DNA of 64,000 nt from Straminergon stramineum (GCA_963920665.1 OY987272.1:873001-937000), one strand, 5' to 3'; shown: positions 35,674-49,168, counted from the first letter of the stretch. A program made the numbers and translations. The notes: generated by a model from the letters alone, not told the origin.

Positions 35674-38090
35674 TTCTTTCATGTACTGTATCCATATTCC
35701 ACATCCAGTAGAGAAGTAGTTTAGAATGTAGAATTTAGAACCAAGTTTTCAGTGGTTGCCTTTCTAGCAATCCAGTTTTTTCTAGACCCTTTTGTAAACA
35801 ATCATGGTCATTTCGCTCGAGCAGAGTAAACTGCTAACTGTTTTAGGAACATTCGGATTCAACTCATATGCTTTGGTTTTCAAAAGGGAAGAGGGGCACA
35901 ACTTCCTGGACAGCAACTATTCTAACCCTCTATCATGAATTTGTGGCCTCAGGATCCTTGGTATTCCCTACACAGATTTTTGGTCAAGGAAGGCCTCCTT
36001 GTTTGAAAGACTTACAGGTGTACTCTACTTGCACACAACGAGAGTTGTATTCTACATGTGTAGTTTGTAATTTGTGTTACAAGTTTATAATTAGAACAAG
36101 TAGCTACACTTATCTCTCTCCATGTAGCATTGGCTTGCTTTTCAAGTAAGGTCCTACTAAAACTTCCTCACATGTAGCTAGTAAAGCCTCCACCCCTTCA
36201 ATCCAGAGCCAATAAACTTAATAAGAGATTTTGGATTGGTTTGCTTTCAGTAGCATTAGCTATTGAGATGGAGAAGTCCTTGTGGTTGAAAATTCAACCC
36301 AGATGATCTAATGATTTAACGTGAGCAAATGAAAGATATGGTAGGAATGATTTCAGTCGAAAGTACTGCGAGGGAAAATGCCTTACTGATGCCCTCAGTG
36401 TTCCACATGTGGAGGAAATGCTTGTCAACTTTTTGACGAATTGGGGGACTTTGTTTTCATGGAGTCCAGATATTGAAGTTAAATTGCGTGACTGCGAATT
36501 TCATTTAAGGGCTTTGCAACCAGTGTGAGGAGGAACAGTTCAATTTGGATGCAGGAAGACTGATAGAGTAACTTCACCTAAAACTGACCCGGACATATCA
36601 ATCCCCCCTTTCGGATGGAAAATGCTCAAGCAAGACTACCCAAAATGGTGGCAGTAGGACAGAGCATATTTCTTAGTAATAATAATGTATGCATTAGATA
36701 GATTTTGGATTCACCTGCATTACAAGTCTACTTTGCTTGATAATCTTTCACGTTACGTGCTCTCTTTTGTTTAATCTTCCGCATTCATTAAAAAATGAAT
36801 CACAAAAGACTTTAATACCTTAAGAGGGATTTGAAATTGAATGTTTATTTGAATTTGTAGAGTTGCAACCAGGGCTTTTTTTCGTGGTGCCTACTTGCAC
36901 AAGAAAAATAATAATTTGGTTGAAAAATGGTAAAAAATTGTGAAGCTTTTCACTAGAAAACTACGAATTAAAAAAAAATCTTGGATGAAATCACCAAATT
37001 GTCAATGAAAACATAATTATAGACACATGATATGTGCTATTTTGATATTTTCTATCCAATATGTGGATGAATGTTGAAATTTGGAGTACCACTACAACAT
37101 CTTTTATCACCACTTTGGCACTTCATAAAAAAATGAAAAAAAAAAAAAAAAGCTTTGGTTGCAACTACACTAATTGTTAATTAGACTTCAAGATATCTCC
37201 AATGTAGATTAGATTTAGGTGTAGTTATCTAACAAGGGCAAAAATGATATGCATTTCTAAGCTATAAGAATACAAGAGTACAATAGATGTGATTGGCAAT
37301 GTACTCAATATTTCAAAAAGTCATGAAAGGTAACCACTTTTCACATGTTTTGTATGTATAGAAGAATATGTGTTGATTAAACATGAAAAATACATTGAAA
37401 TACTATAAATTCAATACTTATATATGTGGCAAACCCGTAACCGTTAAACATTCATTTTTCTTTCAAACTTGAAAGGAGGCCTTTTACTTTCAAATTTGAA
37501 GTGAAGTGAATTTTTAGCATTAAGGCCATTTTTCAAACAATTTCACTTCAATTTTGTATTGTGAAAGAAAAATGAGCACCTAGCTATTGCCACATATAAT
37601 TACTTACAAACTTATGTCATTCCATTGTAATTTCATGTAGGACAACAAAAAAAACTTCCATCCATTCAAATTCATATAAAAACATTTACATTTGGTAATC
37701 TAAGATGGGATACCTTCGTTGCAACATCAAAGAGGTATGGATACTAATAGCATTTACAAAGAAAGAAGGCAAAAATTATAATATAATGAATTCAATCACT
37801 TCATTGTCTTGAATTTTAAGGATTTATACTATAATTGTGCTTGAGCTAAAATTACCAAGCCTACTTTAGATGTTGATAGCCAATTATATTACTCCTTACA
37901 ATATATCCTTACTAATTAAAAAATATAGGACATAGGCTCTCCTAACTATGTGTGCATCTTTCTATCAGTTTCTTCAAGCTCCCAGTACTCCATTTTCATA
38001 TGAAAACACAACCTTTGGATGGGTACTAGTTGGATTGTAGAAGGAAAAAAATGTGAAAATTCAATAGATAAAAAAGTGGTCAGTTAGGAA
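35674..38090. other. AT-rich intergenic tract downstream of the CML21-like gene
   Basis: No gene was recognised. An A-rich run lies at about 37127-37151. Confidence 0.4.
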
Positions 38091-38580
38091 TTTAGAGTTG
38101 GGGAGCGTTAGCATGTGAGGAGGATTGCTATTATGTGAGCATAGGAGTGTGAGCCCATGAGCCTATAATACTACACACCTATGTAATAGGTGATATACCA
38201 TAGAAACCGTCTATGATTATAGGGTATATATGTTACAAATACCCAAATTATAGGTGTTTATGATACATACACCTTTTTGAATACCTTCTATAGTGTGTGG
38301 TATCTATATTATAGGTACCTATAATGTAGGCCTAATGCTCATGAGCTTGCATTATTGGGCTCACATACTAGCACCGTTGGCATGTGAGTATAGAATTTAT
38401 AAGCCCATGAGCCTAAGAGTCTATGATTATAGATACCTACTATGATTATAGGTGTATATGTTATAAGTACCTATGTTATAGACTCTTCCCAAGTTGTAAT
38501 GTACCTATATTATAGATACATGTATTGTAAACATCTTCAAATGTTTGTAGGTACATACCTACAACTAGACTCAAGGCTTG
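38090..38580. repeat. degenerate short-palindrome cluster
   Basis: Variants of TATGATTATAGGTGTATATG and ATAGGTACCTATA-type dyads recur many times. They lie between two copies of a GTGAGCCCATGAGCCTA-like phrase (about 38150-38168 and 38402-38418). It is low-complexity and A/T-rich. It may be a decayed foldback array. Confidence 0.5.
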
Positions 38581-39463
38581 TAGATTCACATCTCTGCACT
38601 CTCGTGCTAGCATCATTGATTTAGAGGTTATCCTCAACATCACAAAAAGATTATATGGATAGATTGCAAAGATTGTATGCATAGATTTCAATGTTTTCAA
38701 TTAATTGATAGATTTATAAAAAAAAATCATCAATAGATTTGTATGAAAGGATCATTGCATTAGTACCAAAGTAACATTGGATTTAGTATGGTAGTCACAT
38801 CATTTTAGTGTACATTATGTTCATACAATTTTAGCACTAGAACAATTCAAGACAAACGTTTCAAAGGCTTTAATTGGTTTTTAAAAATTCTAAAATTCTT
38901 CAAAGAAACCCCCCCCTTTAAAATGAAGTTGGAATAATATTGATTATATTTTCTAAAGAAAAAAATTGGAAAAAATATAAAATATACAAAACACAAAATT
39001 CTTTGAAAATTTCTTTTCAATTTATAATTCTATTATATGCAAAGTGTACCAATTTCACCCATCATGTAAAGGGTCAAGTTTTCATCCACATTATTTTTCA
39101 TCCCTTTGTTCATACTAAATCCTAATAACTTCCCTACAACTTCTTGATACAATATTGTAGGTTGATGAAGCCTTTTTAGTGCCATTGCATTGTAATGGAA
39201 TTTGTTCTAGATGTTAAATATGTACCCCAAAAAATTGAGAGACCCAGGTATAAAATTAATAAATTAAATAATCAATGACTTGGTAGTAGCCTTGTTGGGC
39301 TAGATACAAATATAGATATGCATAAGGATGTGTGATCCATTTGCACAAAGATTTGAATTAATCTATATCTCTTGTTAACAACCAAAGTTGATACCATTAT
39401 TTCAATTTCTAGATTTTAAATAAATAATTTAAAAACTAAACTAAAGTATGTGGCTTTAATCTT

Positions 39464-39663
39464 NNNNNNNNNNNNNNNNNNNNNNNNNNNNNNNNNNNNN
39501 NNNNNNNNNNNNNNNNNNNNNNNNNNNNNNNNNNNNNNNNNNNNNNNNNNNNNNNNNNNNNNNNNNNNNNNNNNNNNNNNNNNNNNNNNNNNNNNNNNNN
39601 NNNNNNNNNNNNNNNNNNNNNNNNNNNNNNNNNNNNNNNNNNNNNNNNNNNNNNNNNNNNNNN
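39464..39663. other. assembly gap of exactly 200 N
   Basis: A run of 200 N adjoins a pure (TA)n tract. The real gap length is unknown, because 200 is probably a placeholder. Confidence 0.99.

Positions 39664-39734
<71 letters not shown>
39664..39734. repeat. (TA)n microsatellite beside the gap
   Basis: About 71 bp of uninterrupted AT repeat. It probably caused the assembly break. Confidence 0.98.
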
Positions 39735-39736
<2 letters not shown>

Positions 39737-39925
39737 AATTGTATAATATCCAAAAGCTAGTGTAGACATGGATCATCAAATATTTTTCAATTGTAAGTAT
39801 GTTATACTTCAATTTTCATAATATCACCTTCAAATTTAATCCCTTAGTGCCTAAATTCTTTTTTGAATTTTTGCATATTTTTGCTTATATCTTTCTAAAT
39901 CTATATTCTTTATCTCAATTTCATA

Positions 39926-41054
39926 CTCCCTCCATCCTAAAATGATCTTGTTCAACAAAATGTTCCGGATTAAGCTTGAAAATAATAATTTGTTTAATCT
40001 GTTTTGGCATACAAGTAGAGCTCAATGTTCTTCTATCATCTTAAAATGTTTAGATTTAAGTTAGTTTTCAGAGTGTAGTTTGGGAGTGCTCAAAAGAAAG
40101 GTTTTATGGGCATTTGTAAGGAGCACTGGTGGCCAATCATTTGGCCACTCTAGCATAGTTCCCACATTGCTTGAATTGTTTTATTGTTCCCTCAATTTTA
40201 CACAGTCCAAATCATAACTTGCAACATATTTGTATATCCATTGTACCACAATCCCGCACATTTCTTTGGTGTACATGGATGTGGATTTCTTGCGAGCGTA
40301 TTGTGGGGCCTTCTTATGTAAGCCATTTGAGCATCTTATGCAAGCTATCTGAACATCCCACTCTGCCATATTCTAAATGGTTGGATTCATTGTAAAATTC
40401 AATACAAATGCTCCATACTCCATGCCCATAGCTTCTATGTAGGAACGGGTGACATTAGCATGTAAGGTAGAAGCACCTAAATGCGACACTTATTTTGGAT
40501 CTCTTGATATAGAGGGTGCATACAAGAAAAATAATGATGTGCATGTGTTAGGAAACGGTTTAGGAAACCAACAAAATTGGTTTCGTATTTTTCTGAGCGT
40601 GTATGAATATTATACAAATTTTTGAAAAGAACTTCATAGATGCACCTACTAAGGACACTAAACTAACACCAAAGCCGCACACAAACACCAAAAAACAACA
40701 CATTCTAAACTTGGATCAAGTATGGGTGATTGGCTACTTCTTGGAAGAGTGACAATTTCTTTGGAAGCCCACTTGTCTACTTTGGGTCCACACACACTTG
40801 GATTTTGGTTCTTTTATAGGTGTTTGTGAATGACTTGTATTACATTTGGGTGCTTCTACCTTAGTCTACTACTCTTGTTTGAAGTTTGTTAATAGTAGTA
40901 TAGACAACTCACTTTTGACATCATTTCTTCACATTATGAAAGAAGCATCAAAATTTCAATCAATAGGCCTTTCTTCAGACATCACAACCAAAAGATCATT
41001 TTGGGACCCAAAATATTAGACGAAAATTGGAAGATCATTTTGGGATGGAGGGAA
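39926..41054 (+). mobile_element. Stowaway-like TA element, 1.13-kb copy
   Basis: The left end CTCCCTCCATCCTAAAATGA is preceded by TA (39924-39925). The right end TCATTTTGGGATGGAGGGAA is followed by TA (41055-41056). A second internal GATCATTTTGGGA lies about 50 bp before the right end. The interior matches 9456-10056 but is longer. No transposase frame was found. Confidence 0.8.
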
Positions 41055-42994
41055 TATTATTTATCTAAATTTTCATCAAATTCATCATACAAAAAGTTCT
41101 TAAGAAAAAAGTCAAGCATTAGTTTAGATGAATGAGAAGTTTTGCGGTAAAAAATGCCCCTAGAACCTCTCTATTCATCATCTAGATTTTGGACATTGGA
41201 GTCCTAAGGGGTTAAGCCTTCAAAACTTTGTGGCACCTTGAAGCAAATCCACTTTTCATTGCATGCACAAATACAATTGAGGTTGAGATCCAATTTACAA
41301 ATGCTTCACAATGTATTATTTATTTTAAAGACACCTCATTGAATTTTGAGGTTTGGCAAGAGAATGTTTTTCATATTTTGGATTTTTAATTTTAATTTTA
41401 AAATTTTAATTGAATTAATTATTTTTAATATTAAGATTTATAATTTTTAAAATAAATTTATAAGAAACTATGAAAATCATATATTCTAAGGATTTAAAAT
41501 GGGAACTTATATTATGGATTCTTTTCTCTCTTGAGGGGGGGTAGTGAGTAGTTGGAGTAGCAACATATGTGCGAACAAATGATACGGTATTTTAAAAACA
41601 TGGGGGAAAAAAATTATAAATGGGTTTAGAGTAATATAGGGTATTGAAAATGGCATTGGACATCTTTAATGTACTATAGGGTATGGAATAACAGGTCCCA
41701 TAAGAAAATTACATAATGATAGTATGTGAAAAAAAAATTCATACCCCCCTATAAAATAGTGGTTGTTTGCACCTATATCCTTATTTTCTTAACACCCTAA
41801 CCCCCCCAAAGTTTTCTCTATAAAAGACTTATATTTTGAAAATTTTCATGCTTTAAATCTTCATTGTGAATTTTAGGTATTATGATATATTGATTTCTTC
41901 TAAATTTTTTATTTAGAATTTGATTTCCATTCAAATGTTTATTTATTTTTTAATATTAAAAAAATATCAAGTGCAATTCTCTTATACTTGCAATATTGCA
42001 CCAAAAATGCATAATTTAATTGAAAAAAGTTATTTTCTTACAATGCAATGCTCTAAATCCACCAGAAATGTATAATCCTCTAATTTTATACATCTATAAT
42101 TGATTATAAGAAATAATTATTTTTTAACTCAAAATTTCTAAAATGAATTTTGATCATTTCAAATATAATGAAATTTTTTTTAAAACAACATTTTTGATAC
42201 CTAAAATCTATATTCAGATATTTTAAATTTTTGGATCGAGAAGTCTTTTAGATATAAAAGGGCCAAGCTCAAAAAATTCATCTCATATACATTTTTTCTA
42301 TCTCTTTATGATTAATATATGTTCAACTTTAAGCAAAAATCTATTTTGAAATAGTTTTGAAAGGGGTTTTTAAACCCTAAATCTTTGTATTATTGATTAT
42401 TTAAATAAAAAATTAAAGTTAGAGATTATGAATACATAAAAATCTCTATAAGTCAATTTCTATATTCTGAATTTCATAAGAATTTTTTACGAAACTGATG
42501 TCAAAATGATCCATTAAATTAAAAATGCTTTAGGTGCTCATTATTGTTCATTGTGCACTAAAAATGCAGTCCTAAAATACAAACCATTATTCTAAAGTAA
42601 TCATAACTTGAAAATTTCCTCGTAAACCCCTGAATCTTTGCAATGTCTTTTCTCCTAAGACTTTATTTTTTGCCATATCTTATGTATATAAAGGATTTTA
42701 TAAATTTAATAATAGAAATTATAGTGCCTGTAAAATGGTCAACTCTATAATAAATAAGCCTATCATCACTTAGATTCCACCTTTAAATATCTAAGAGACA
42801 ACACTTTAGTTAAATGGCATTTTTTTGTCATTTATAAATACATTTTACACAAACCAAACCTAATCTACATTATATATTATAGATGCTCTTGAAAATTGCC
42901 TATGAATGATTTTGTATTTTTGGTGCAATCCAATATGAAAATTTATAGAAAGTGGACTACTTCCTTAAAAGAAATTCTTGAATCCTTGAAATAT
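41055..42994. other. very AT-rich tract, no genes
   Basis: No coding similarity. A lone right end of a TTAA-type element (GTCCTAAGGGGTTAA near 41192-41206) has no partner and may be a relic. Confidence 0.4.
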
Positions 42995-43400
42995 TTTACC
43001 CCTAAAGTTCCATGACTATGTTTTCACCGAAAATGCTCCAAACTGTCATTTTTAGTACAAGTACCAAATTTTTGAAAAAAATAAATTTAGATACATGTAT
43101 CCATAGGATCTTGTAGTATGCTTACTTGAGAATATGTGGTAAAAATTTCAGAAATTTACACCATGTGGATTGCAAGATATAAGCATTCAAATTCATTGAA
43201 ATCATTTTTTTGGCCTTGTGAAAAACAGAGCAGCTGCACTTCACAAGCTCAATTTTCTATGAAAAAATAACCACAAATGGTGATGATTCTTTTGATTTTT
43301 TTTCCTAGGCAAGTTGGCCACATGCTTGAAAATTTTCAAATCATTTGAAATTGTACAACATATAGGAAAAAAATAGGAAAAAAAATAGGAACAAAAAAAA
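42995..43400 (+). mobile_element. TTAA-type element G, truncated left half
   Basis: It begins with an eroded TTTACCCCTAAAG and matches the first third of elements E and F: GACTATGTTTTCAC, GGATCTTGTAGTA and CAGCTGCACTTCACAAG. It stops near 43400 in A-rich sequence. The distal half and the second terminus are missing. Confidence 0.65.
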
Positions 43401-44199
43401 ATCATTTTCATTTGGATCATAGTTCTTATTATCAATCTCTTTTTTGGTTTTGTGTGGTCTTATTAGCAATTGGAAAGAAATAGAACATATTTTTTGGACA
43501 TTGTACGTATAAACTATGAACTTCAAAAACAAATTACAAGTGTATCCAAAATCAACCATAAATTCTTACATTCAAAAATTTCACATTTTAGACAAAAATC
43601 TAATGTTTCTAAAGAAATTTGACTAATGTACATATACAATAAAATTAATACCAACTTTCCCACATCTAATGGAAGTAAGGCCTAGGGTCCCAATACAAAC
43701 ATGGGGAGGACAGTCTTTTAGTCTTTCAGTAACAATGTGCATTCAAGGAGTATCTTTAGGGAGCTATAAGTAACATACTTGAAAAGGAAGTATTCTAAAA
43801 TATATTTAGAATATCTAAAAATTATTCTTTCATATGATTTTTAAATCCCATATTTTATTTGCAAAGTTTTTAAATTTTGGTTGCCAAGCATAAATGGTAC
43901 CTTATCTTTAAATGCATGTAACTCTGGGGGACCCAAGACAATGCCCCCTTGAGAACACGACCCAAGAGCCTAAGGGCAACTTCACATTTGGAGCCAAACC
44001 AAGAAAACTAATATATCTAAAAACTCTTGTTAGCCACAAGCTCATAAATGGTCCAACTTTGTCTCTTTTGAAAGGATAGCAAGGAAATGTCACCCACTCA
44101 CTTTGACAAGTGAGTGAATTCATGATCCCCCATATTTGTATTTCATTACCTCCTCATATCTATATTTTTTTGAATATGCTAGATGCAATCAATTTAGGA

Positions 44200-45125
44200 T
44201 TAATCCCTAAAGGCCCAAACACTATTCTTTTGGCGACAAAGCAATTTTGGGCAACTCACTACGAACAAACTTTTTATTAGTTTTCTTTGAAATTTTCACA
44301 CAACATGTGCCCAAGGAGTAGCTTTAAGACGTAATAGTTTTCATGACTTTTGACTATATTGTTAAGAAGTTATTGCATGATATGAGATTTTCATTTTTTG
44401 GTAGGCATCCTGAGCAACTCAAAATAATCTTAAAAAATCTATTTTTAATAAAGTAAAAATTTGAAATTAGTTTTCTAGATTTAAAGCTTTAAACCATTCC
44501 ATTTTGATTAATCAAATGAAAGTTATGAGAAGTATTAGTTTGTGGTAGTTTTGGATTCTCTATTCTAGAATAAACTTTGAAGTTCTTCATTTAACTCAAT
44601 TTTCAATATTTTAGGAAAAAAATCAAATCATAGGATGTGGATTGTTTATTACAACATTACAAACATTGGGATTGGCATTTTTCATTTCCATAACTAAATT
44701 CTTAACAATTTAGTATTTTGAATCATTCTCTACTTCTTTCTACTTACTATTTCTTTCCTATATATTGTACAATTCCAAATGATCTAGATTTTATCAAGCA
44801 TGTAGCCAACTTGCCTTGAAGAATGAATCCAAAGAAGCACCATCATTTTGGAAATGTTTCATATAAATGTGACCTTGTGAAGTGCAACCACCCATTTTTT
44901 TTTGCAAGGCCCCAAAAAGGATTTTTGTCCATTCAAACACTAATATCTTGCAATCTACATGGCAGAAATTTTTGAAATTTTTTCCACACCTCAAACCAGC
45001 ATACTTCAAGATCCTGCAGTTTCTTATGTTGAAAGATGTTCTTCTTTCTAAAACTTGATACTTGTACTAAAAATGGCAGTTTTGGAGCATCTTTGGTTTT
45101 TTGGTTTTTTGGTTTGGGTGTGTGC
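44200..45125 (-). mobile_element. TTAA-type element D (long class), far end altered
   Basis: It begins TTAATCCCTAAAGG and aligns in reverse orientation with elements E and F and in the same orientation with C. The far end reaches GGCAGTTTTGGAGCAT and then changes into a short TTTGGTTTTTTGG repeat instead of a TTAA terminus, so that end is lost or replaced. Confidence 0.65.
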
Positions 45126-45155
45126 ACAAATCAAGTATTTTGTTTTATTCAATAA

Positions 45156-45182
45156 GGGGGGGAGGGGGGGGCAGGGAGGGGG
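45156..45182 (+). repeat. G-rich tract, potential G-quadruplex
   Basis: Four or more runs of G (7, 8, 3 and 5) are separated by one or two bases, in otherwise AT-rich DNA. This fits the G-quadruplex motif rule. Confidence 0.7.
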
Positions 45183-45324
45183 CATCTGTTTTCAGGGGTA
45201 GTAGGAAGTCAACAAGAGTGCCAATTGATGTTTGGTTTTAGTTGTCGTCCCAATTGTAAAGTGACCCTCACTAAACCTAAAAAAGTCATGCTAAAGTCCC
45301 CAAGTAAGTCTTTGTCAATGTACA

Positions 45325-45482
45325 AAGGTAAACTACCCCATTACGGACAAAATGGGAGCAAACCCTTCGTGGGCAAAATTATAATGGTGGTGTACATTTC
45401 ATAACTTGAATGTACACCACCATTATAATTTTGCCCACGAAGGGTTTGCTCCCATTTCATCCATAATGGGGTAGTTTACCTT
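45325..45482. mobile_element. near-perfect hairpin, AAGGTAAA-family MITE (158 bp)
   Basis: Arms of 74 bp (45325-45398 and 45409-45482) are complementary apart from a few mismatches, with a 10-bp loop. The ends AAGGTAAACTACCCCATTA match the TIRs of 1196-1663. Transcription through it would give a long dsRNA stem. Confidence 0.85.
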
Positions 45483-45710
45483 AACCCTTGAACGCCGAGC
45501 TAGTGACCGTGGAAATCAAGCATTTTGGAACCATGTGACATCATCTAGTTTAGAAAAATAAAAAATAATCATTGGGAGTCAAACTATTGTTGAAGATCTT
45601 CCCTTTTCACCCCTAATTCCAAGGATGAATAGTTACACTTTTGTCCTATACATGAGAATTCCTTGTCATTCATTGGACAAAAAACATCCGCCTCGATGTT
45701 TAGGGGTTAA
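45481..45710 (+). mobile_element. TTAA-flanked element I (230 bp), short class
   Basis: Ends are TTAACCCTTGAACG and GATGTTTAGGGGTTAA. It matches 48939-49168 in reverse complement and has the same 230-bp length. It abuts the hairpin element, sharing two bases. Confidence 0.8.
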
Positions 45711-46309
45711 GTTGCTCAACAGGCTCTTTCACAAAAGAGACTCACCATGATCCGCTATCTTTCTAATTCACACACATCAAGTACAAGAAGGACATACGAT
45801 GAACTGATCCCACACTTCCAGCTTTTCCAAGTGCCACCAAATGAAAAAGAAAGCATCATTTAACTTAGAGCCTGCCTGGGGAGGGGGTTCACAATTAGGT
45901 TTGAGTACACCTGTATGGGAATAGCAGCTCTATGGCATTTATCAGTATACAACAAGGTCCCTTTTGTCAAAGTGAGCATAACTTCAACTCAAGCAGTTGC
46001 AAAGTTATGGTAAAAGCACCCAATATCTTACGAACACTTTTTCTGCCCCTAGTAATAAGGTATGTTCACATTTGGTGTTAAAGAGTGTTGTTACTGAAGT
46101 CTTAGGAATGAATTTAGACATGCTTCTGGACTAGATTCACATTGAAAACATCACCTCTAATACCAAGAGTGAACATTCCATTACTAAGTTAGAGGTGGTG
46201 GCCCAAATCGGATGTTTTTGTTTTGTTTTGTTTTTCTCTTATGAATGTTATGGTAGACTCATAGTTGACTACTTCAGTGATTGCATGTATTTTCTGGACA
46301 ATAGCTTTT

Positions 46310-46640
46310 TTACCATGTTAAAAGATAGAAATTATGGGGATTGAATTTTTTTTTATGGTAATTTTATGCCTTGAATAGAAATTACCATGAATTTTGGAAG
46401 CCCAAAGTTGGTCTCAATCCACACCCAATGGATAGAGTCTTCCATAACTGCTCATTCAAAGACTACTTTGGCTCTCAAAACCAAGGATATGTGTCATGAC
46501 ATGGATGGTTAGAAGATGGTCAGAAACCAAGAATTGAAGGTTAGAAATTAGTCATAGTCTCTATTGAAATTTCTAATACCTATAGATTGCCCATAGAGTC
46601 TTGGTGGGGAATGGGAGGTTCTACCACAGCCTACACAAGA
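46310..46640 (-). repeat. dispersed repeat, copy 2 (inverted relative to 2330-2680)
   Basis: Its reverse complement follows the same order of words as 2330-2680, for example the TCTTCCATAACTGCTCATTC block. The termini are undefined. Confidence 0.55.
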
Positions 46641-48938
46641 GAAAACCAACCTAAGCAGTTTGATAATTCTTTGACACTCACGCACACAAGGGTTGTAGTT
46701 GGAAGCTACAAATCATTAGTTCTTAGACATACTCTTTGTGCATTCTTGTGTACTCTATAAGCACTCTTGTCCATATTGACAAAATTTTGATTTTTAGATT
46801 TGCAAAAAAGGTATTATAAAATTTAGATGACCAACTTTTGAATTTATACACATATGAAGATTTATACCTCAAAACAATGTAGTACAAAAGTTTTTTTCTA
46901 TTAACAAAATAATAAACCAATTGATTTTCATTCTTTACAAATTTGATAAGTAGAAATAAAAATACAATGGAAGGAAAAAATAATTGTTCATAGTTCTAAA
47001 ATGAAATTGAAGCATGTCAATCCTACTAGTGAGATTGTTGTAGTATGTAATTTACACTCATGAACCTCTTTGTTTTGAAAACTCAAAAAATAAAACTCAA
47101 AAACAAATCCTTTCTGATAGTTTGTTATAAAGATGCCTTGATTGCTTGCAAAACAAAACTCTTTATGACTTTCACATCACTAATCCACAAATAGAATGAA
47201 TCAAAGCTTTCCATGAAGATATAGATATATTTTATAGAAAAAGACTTTGTTTGGAGGGGTGTGTGCTTGGGCTCGAGCACTTTTTGCTTAGTATGACTTC
47301 TTTTTCTCCCATGCACTAATTGAAATAAAAATCATGTTTACAAAAATCTGGTACATTCTCTTACCTTCAAATAAATTTTAAAATTAAATCACATTCAAAT
47401 TTAATATCATGGGAATCTACCTAATACTTTAAAAAGTCATCTACACTGAATAGGGGTATTAAGGGGACCAAAGAATTAAAGAGACTGATTGTGGAAAATT
47501 GTAGATGTTTGAAACATGATGTACATCCCTAGAACACATCAATAACTATCGATGTACAATAAAGGTAGATATTTATATAGTTTGAAATGTCAATTAATTA
47601 GTATGGATCTCCTTAGTACCCCTATTCAGTGTATAAGACTTTGAACCTTTGGAGATAAAATCACTTCAATACATTGACAATCATTTCAAGTTGGACTAAA
47701 AGGTAATGAATGATCCACAAGCATTTAGAGACCTTGATTTCATAATTTTCTATCTTTATTATTTGTTATTATTAATTAAATTTGGAATTAGTCAATTATT
47801 AAATCTAAATTAAGATAATCTTGGTCTTCAAATAAGCCTAAAGAGACACTCTAAACTTCATAACTTTGATTAAGTATGTTAGAAGTCCCCACCATTTAAA
47901 AAAATAAGAAGCATATTTTGCTTTTTATAGTGTTCTTTAGATGCTCTTTGCTACCCTCAAGAATTTAAATTTGGCATTTCTATCCTATAAAATGATTAGT
48001 TAGATTTTGCATTAAACTTGTTATGAACCTTAGCAAAGAGCCTAGAGGGAATATGAGATTAAAATAATGTTCAAAACACAATTGGAAACATGTTTTACAT
48101 AGACAAAGGAAAAGACCATGAGAAGATCCCACTAATATGCTCTAATTGTTTATGTGGATCTATTTGAGGGTTTTACTTCTATAATATAAGCAAACTACAT
48201 TTCCATTAGAGGGAAATCCAAATTTACAAAGCCAAACAATTTGGAGAAATCCTACCAAAATGTAATTTCGATTTGATTCTCAAAATGCTTATAAGGGCTA
48301 AAGAATGTTGTATTAGCCCAAGGCATAGGAATCCCAATTTCACACTGTACTAATGTAAACAAACCCATAACAAGCATAATGATTGTTTTGCCCTATTGGC
48401 ATTATTGAAAATTAAGTTTCTTTTCCATATAAAGATAAATGTGAGAAATGGGGAGAGCAATAGAAATTTTGTTTTTCTAACAAAGTATGAACTCAATTTG
48501 TCATGAATTTTTGAAGTGTGCTACCCAATTAGTCCAAAAGAGTCTCTAGACTACCTCCAAACCAACAAAAGTATATCCATAATTGGGCCATCTTACTCAC
48601 CTACAACATTTACAGTATATCCTAACATGGCCACAACAAAAAGGTCTAAAATAGTCACTTCTTAAGGTGAATTTTTACACTCCCCAAAGGTAGAAATTTC
48701 TATTACAATCACTAATCACTTCATAAACATCATGCATAACATTGATGATGGTCAACAACTCATCACCTGTATGACTACTATGGGATGAATAAGATTCTTC
48801 ACTTGGAAAATTTCATGGTAATTTTGTTGTGGGAAATAAAATTGTGAAAAATTATGGGATCCTTTTGAAATCAATTTTTGTACACTTGTGAAAAAACTTT
48901 CCACTCAATATGCATGCGCTCCAAATATGCTCAATTGC
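46641..48938. other. AT-rich intergenic tract with one MITE
   Basis: Apart from the TA element at 47444-47631, nothing is recognised. The short frames lack domains. Confidence 0.4.
47444..47631 (+). mobile_element. TA-flanked MITE, CACTGAATAGGGG family, copy 1 (188 bp)
   Basis: The left end CACTGAATAGGGGTATTAAG and the right end ACCCCTATTCAGTG are complementary and TA lies on both sides. The interior matches 52264-52445 at most positions. No ORF. Confidence 0.85.
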
Positions 48939-49168
48939 TTAACCTATAAACGTTGACACGGATATTTTGTATCCAATAGATGATAGAGAATCCTTTTAGT
49001 AGGACAGAAGTGCAACTATTCATCTTGAGAATTTTGTTGTGAAAAAGGGAAGTCTTCTATAGTAGTTTGACTTCCAATGAGTATTTTTGTTTTTTTCAAA
49101 GTAGATGATGTCACACGATTCCAAAAGGGATGATTTCCATAGTCACCAATCATTCCTTTAAGGATTAA
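48939..49168 (-). mobile_element. TTAA-flanked element J (230 bp), short class
   Basis: TTAACCTATAAACG on the left and TTTAAGGATTAA on the right. The interior is the reverse complement of element I, including the GATGATGTCAC/GTGACATCATC block. The length is identical to I. Confidence 0.75.

Noticed and set aside
35868..36149. 93-codon plus-strand frame after the CML21-like gene
   Set aside because: No domain, no splice evidence, and composition like the surrounding AT-rich DNA.
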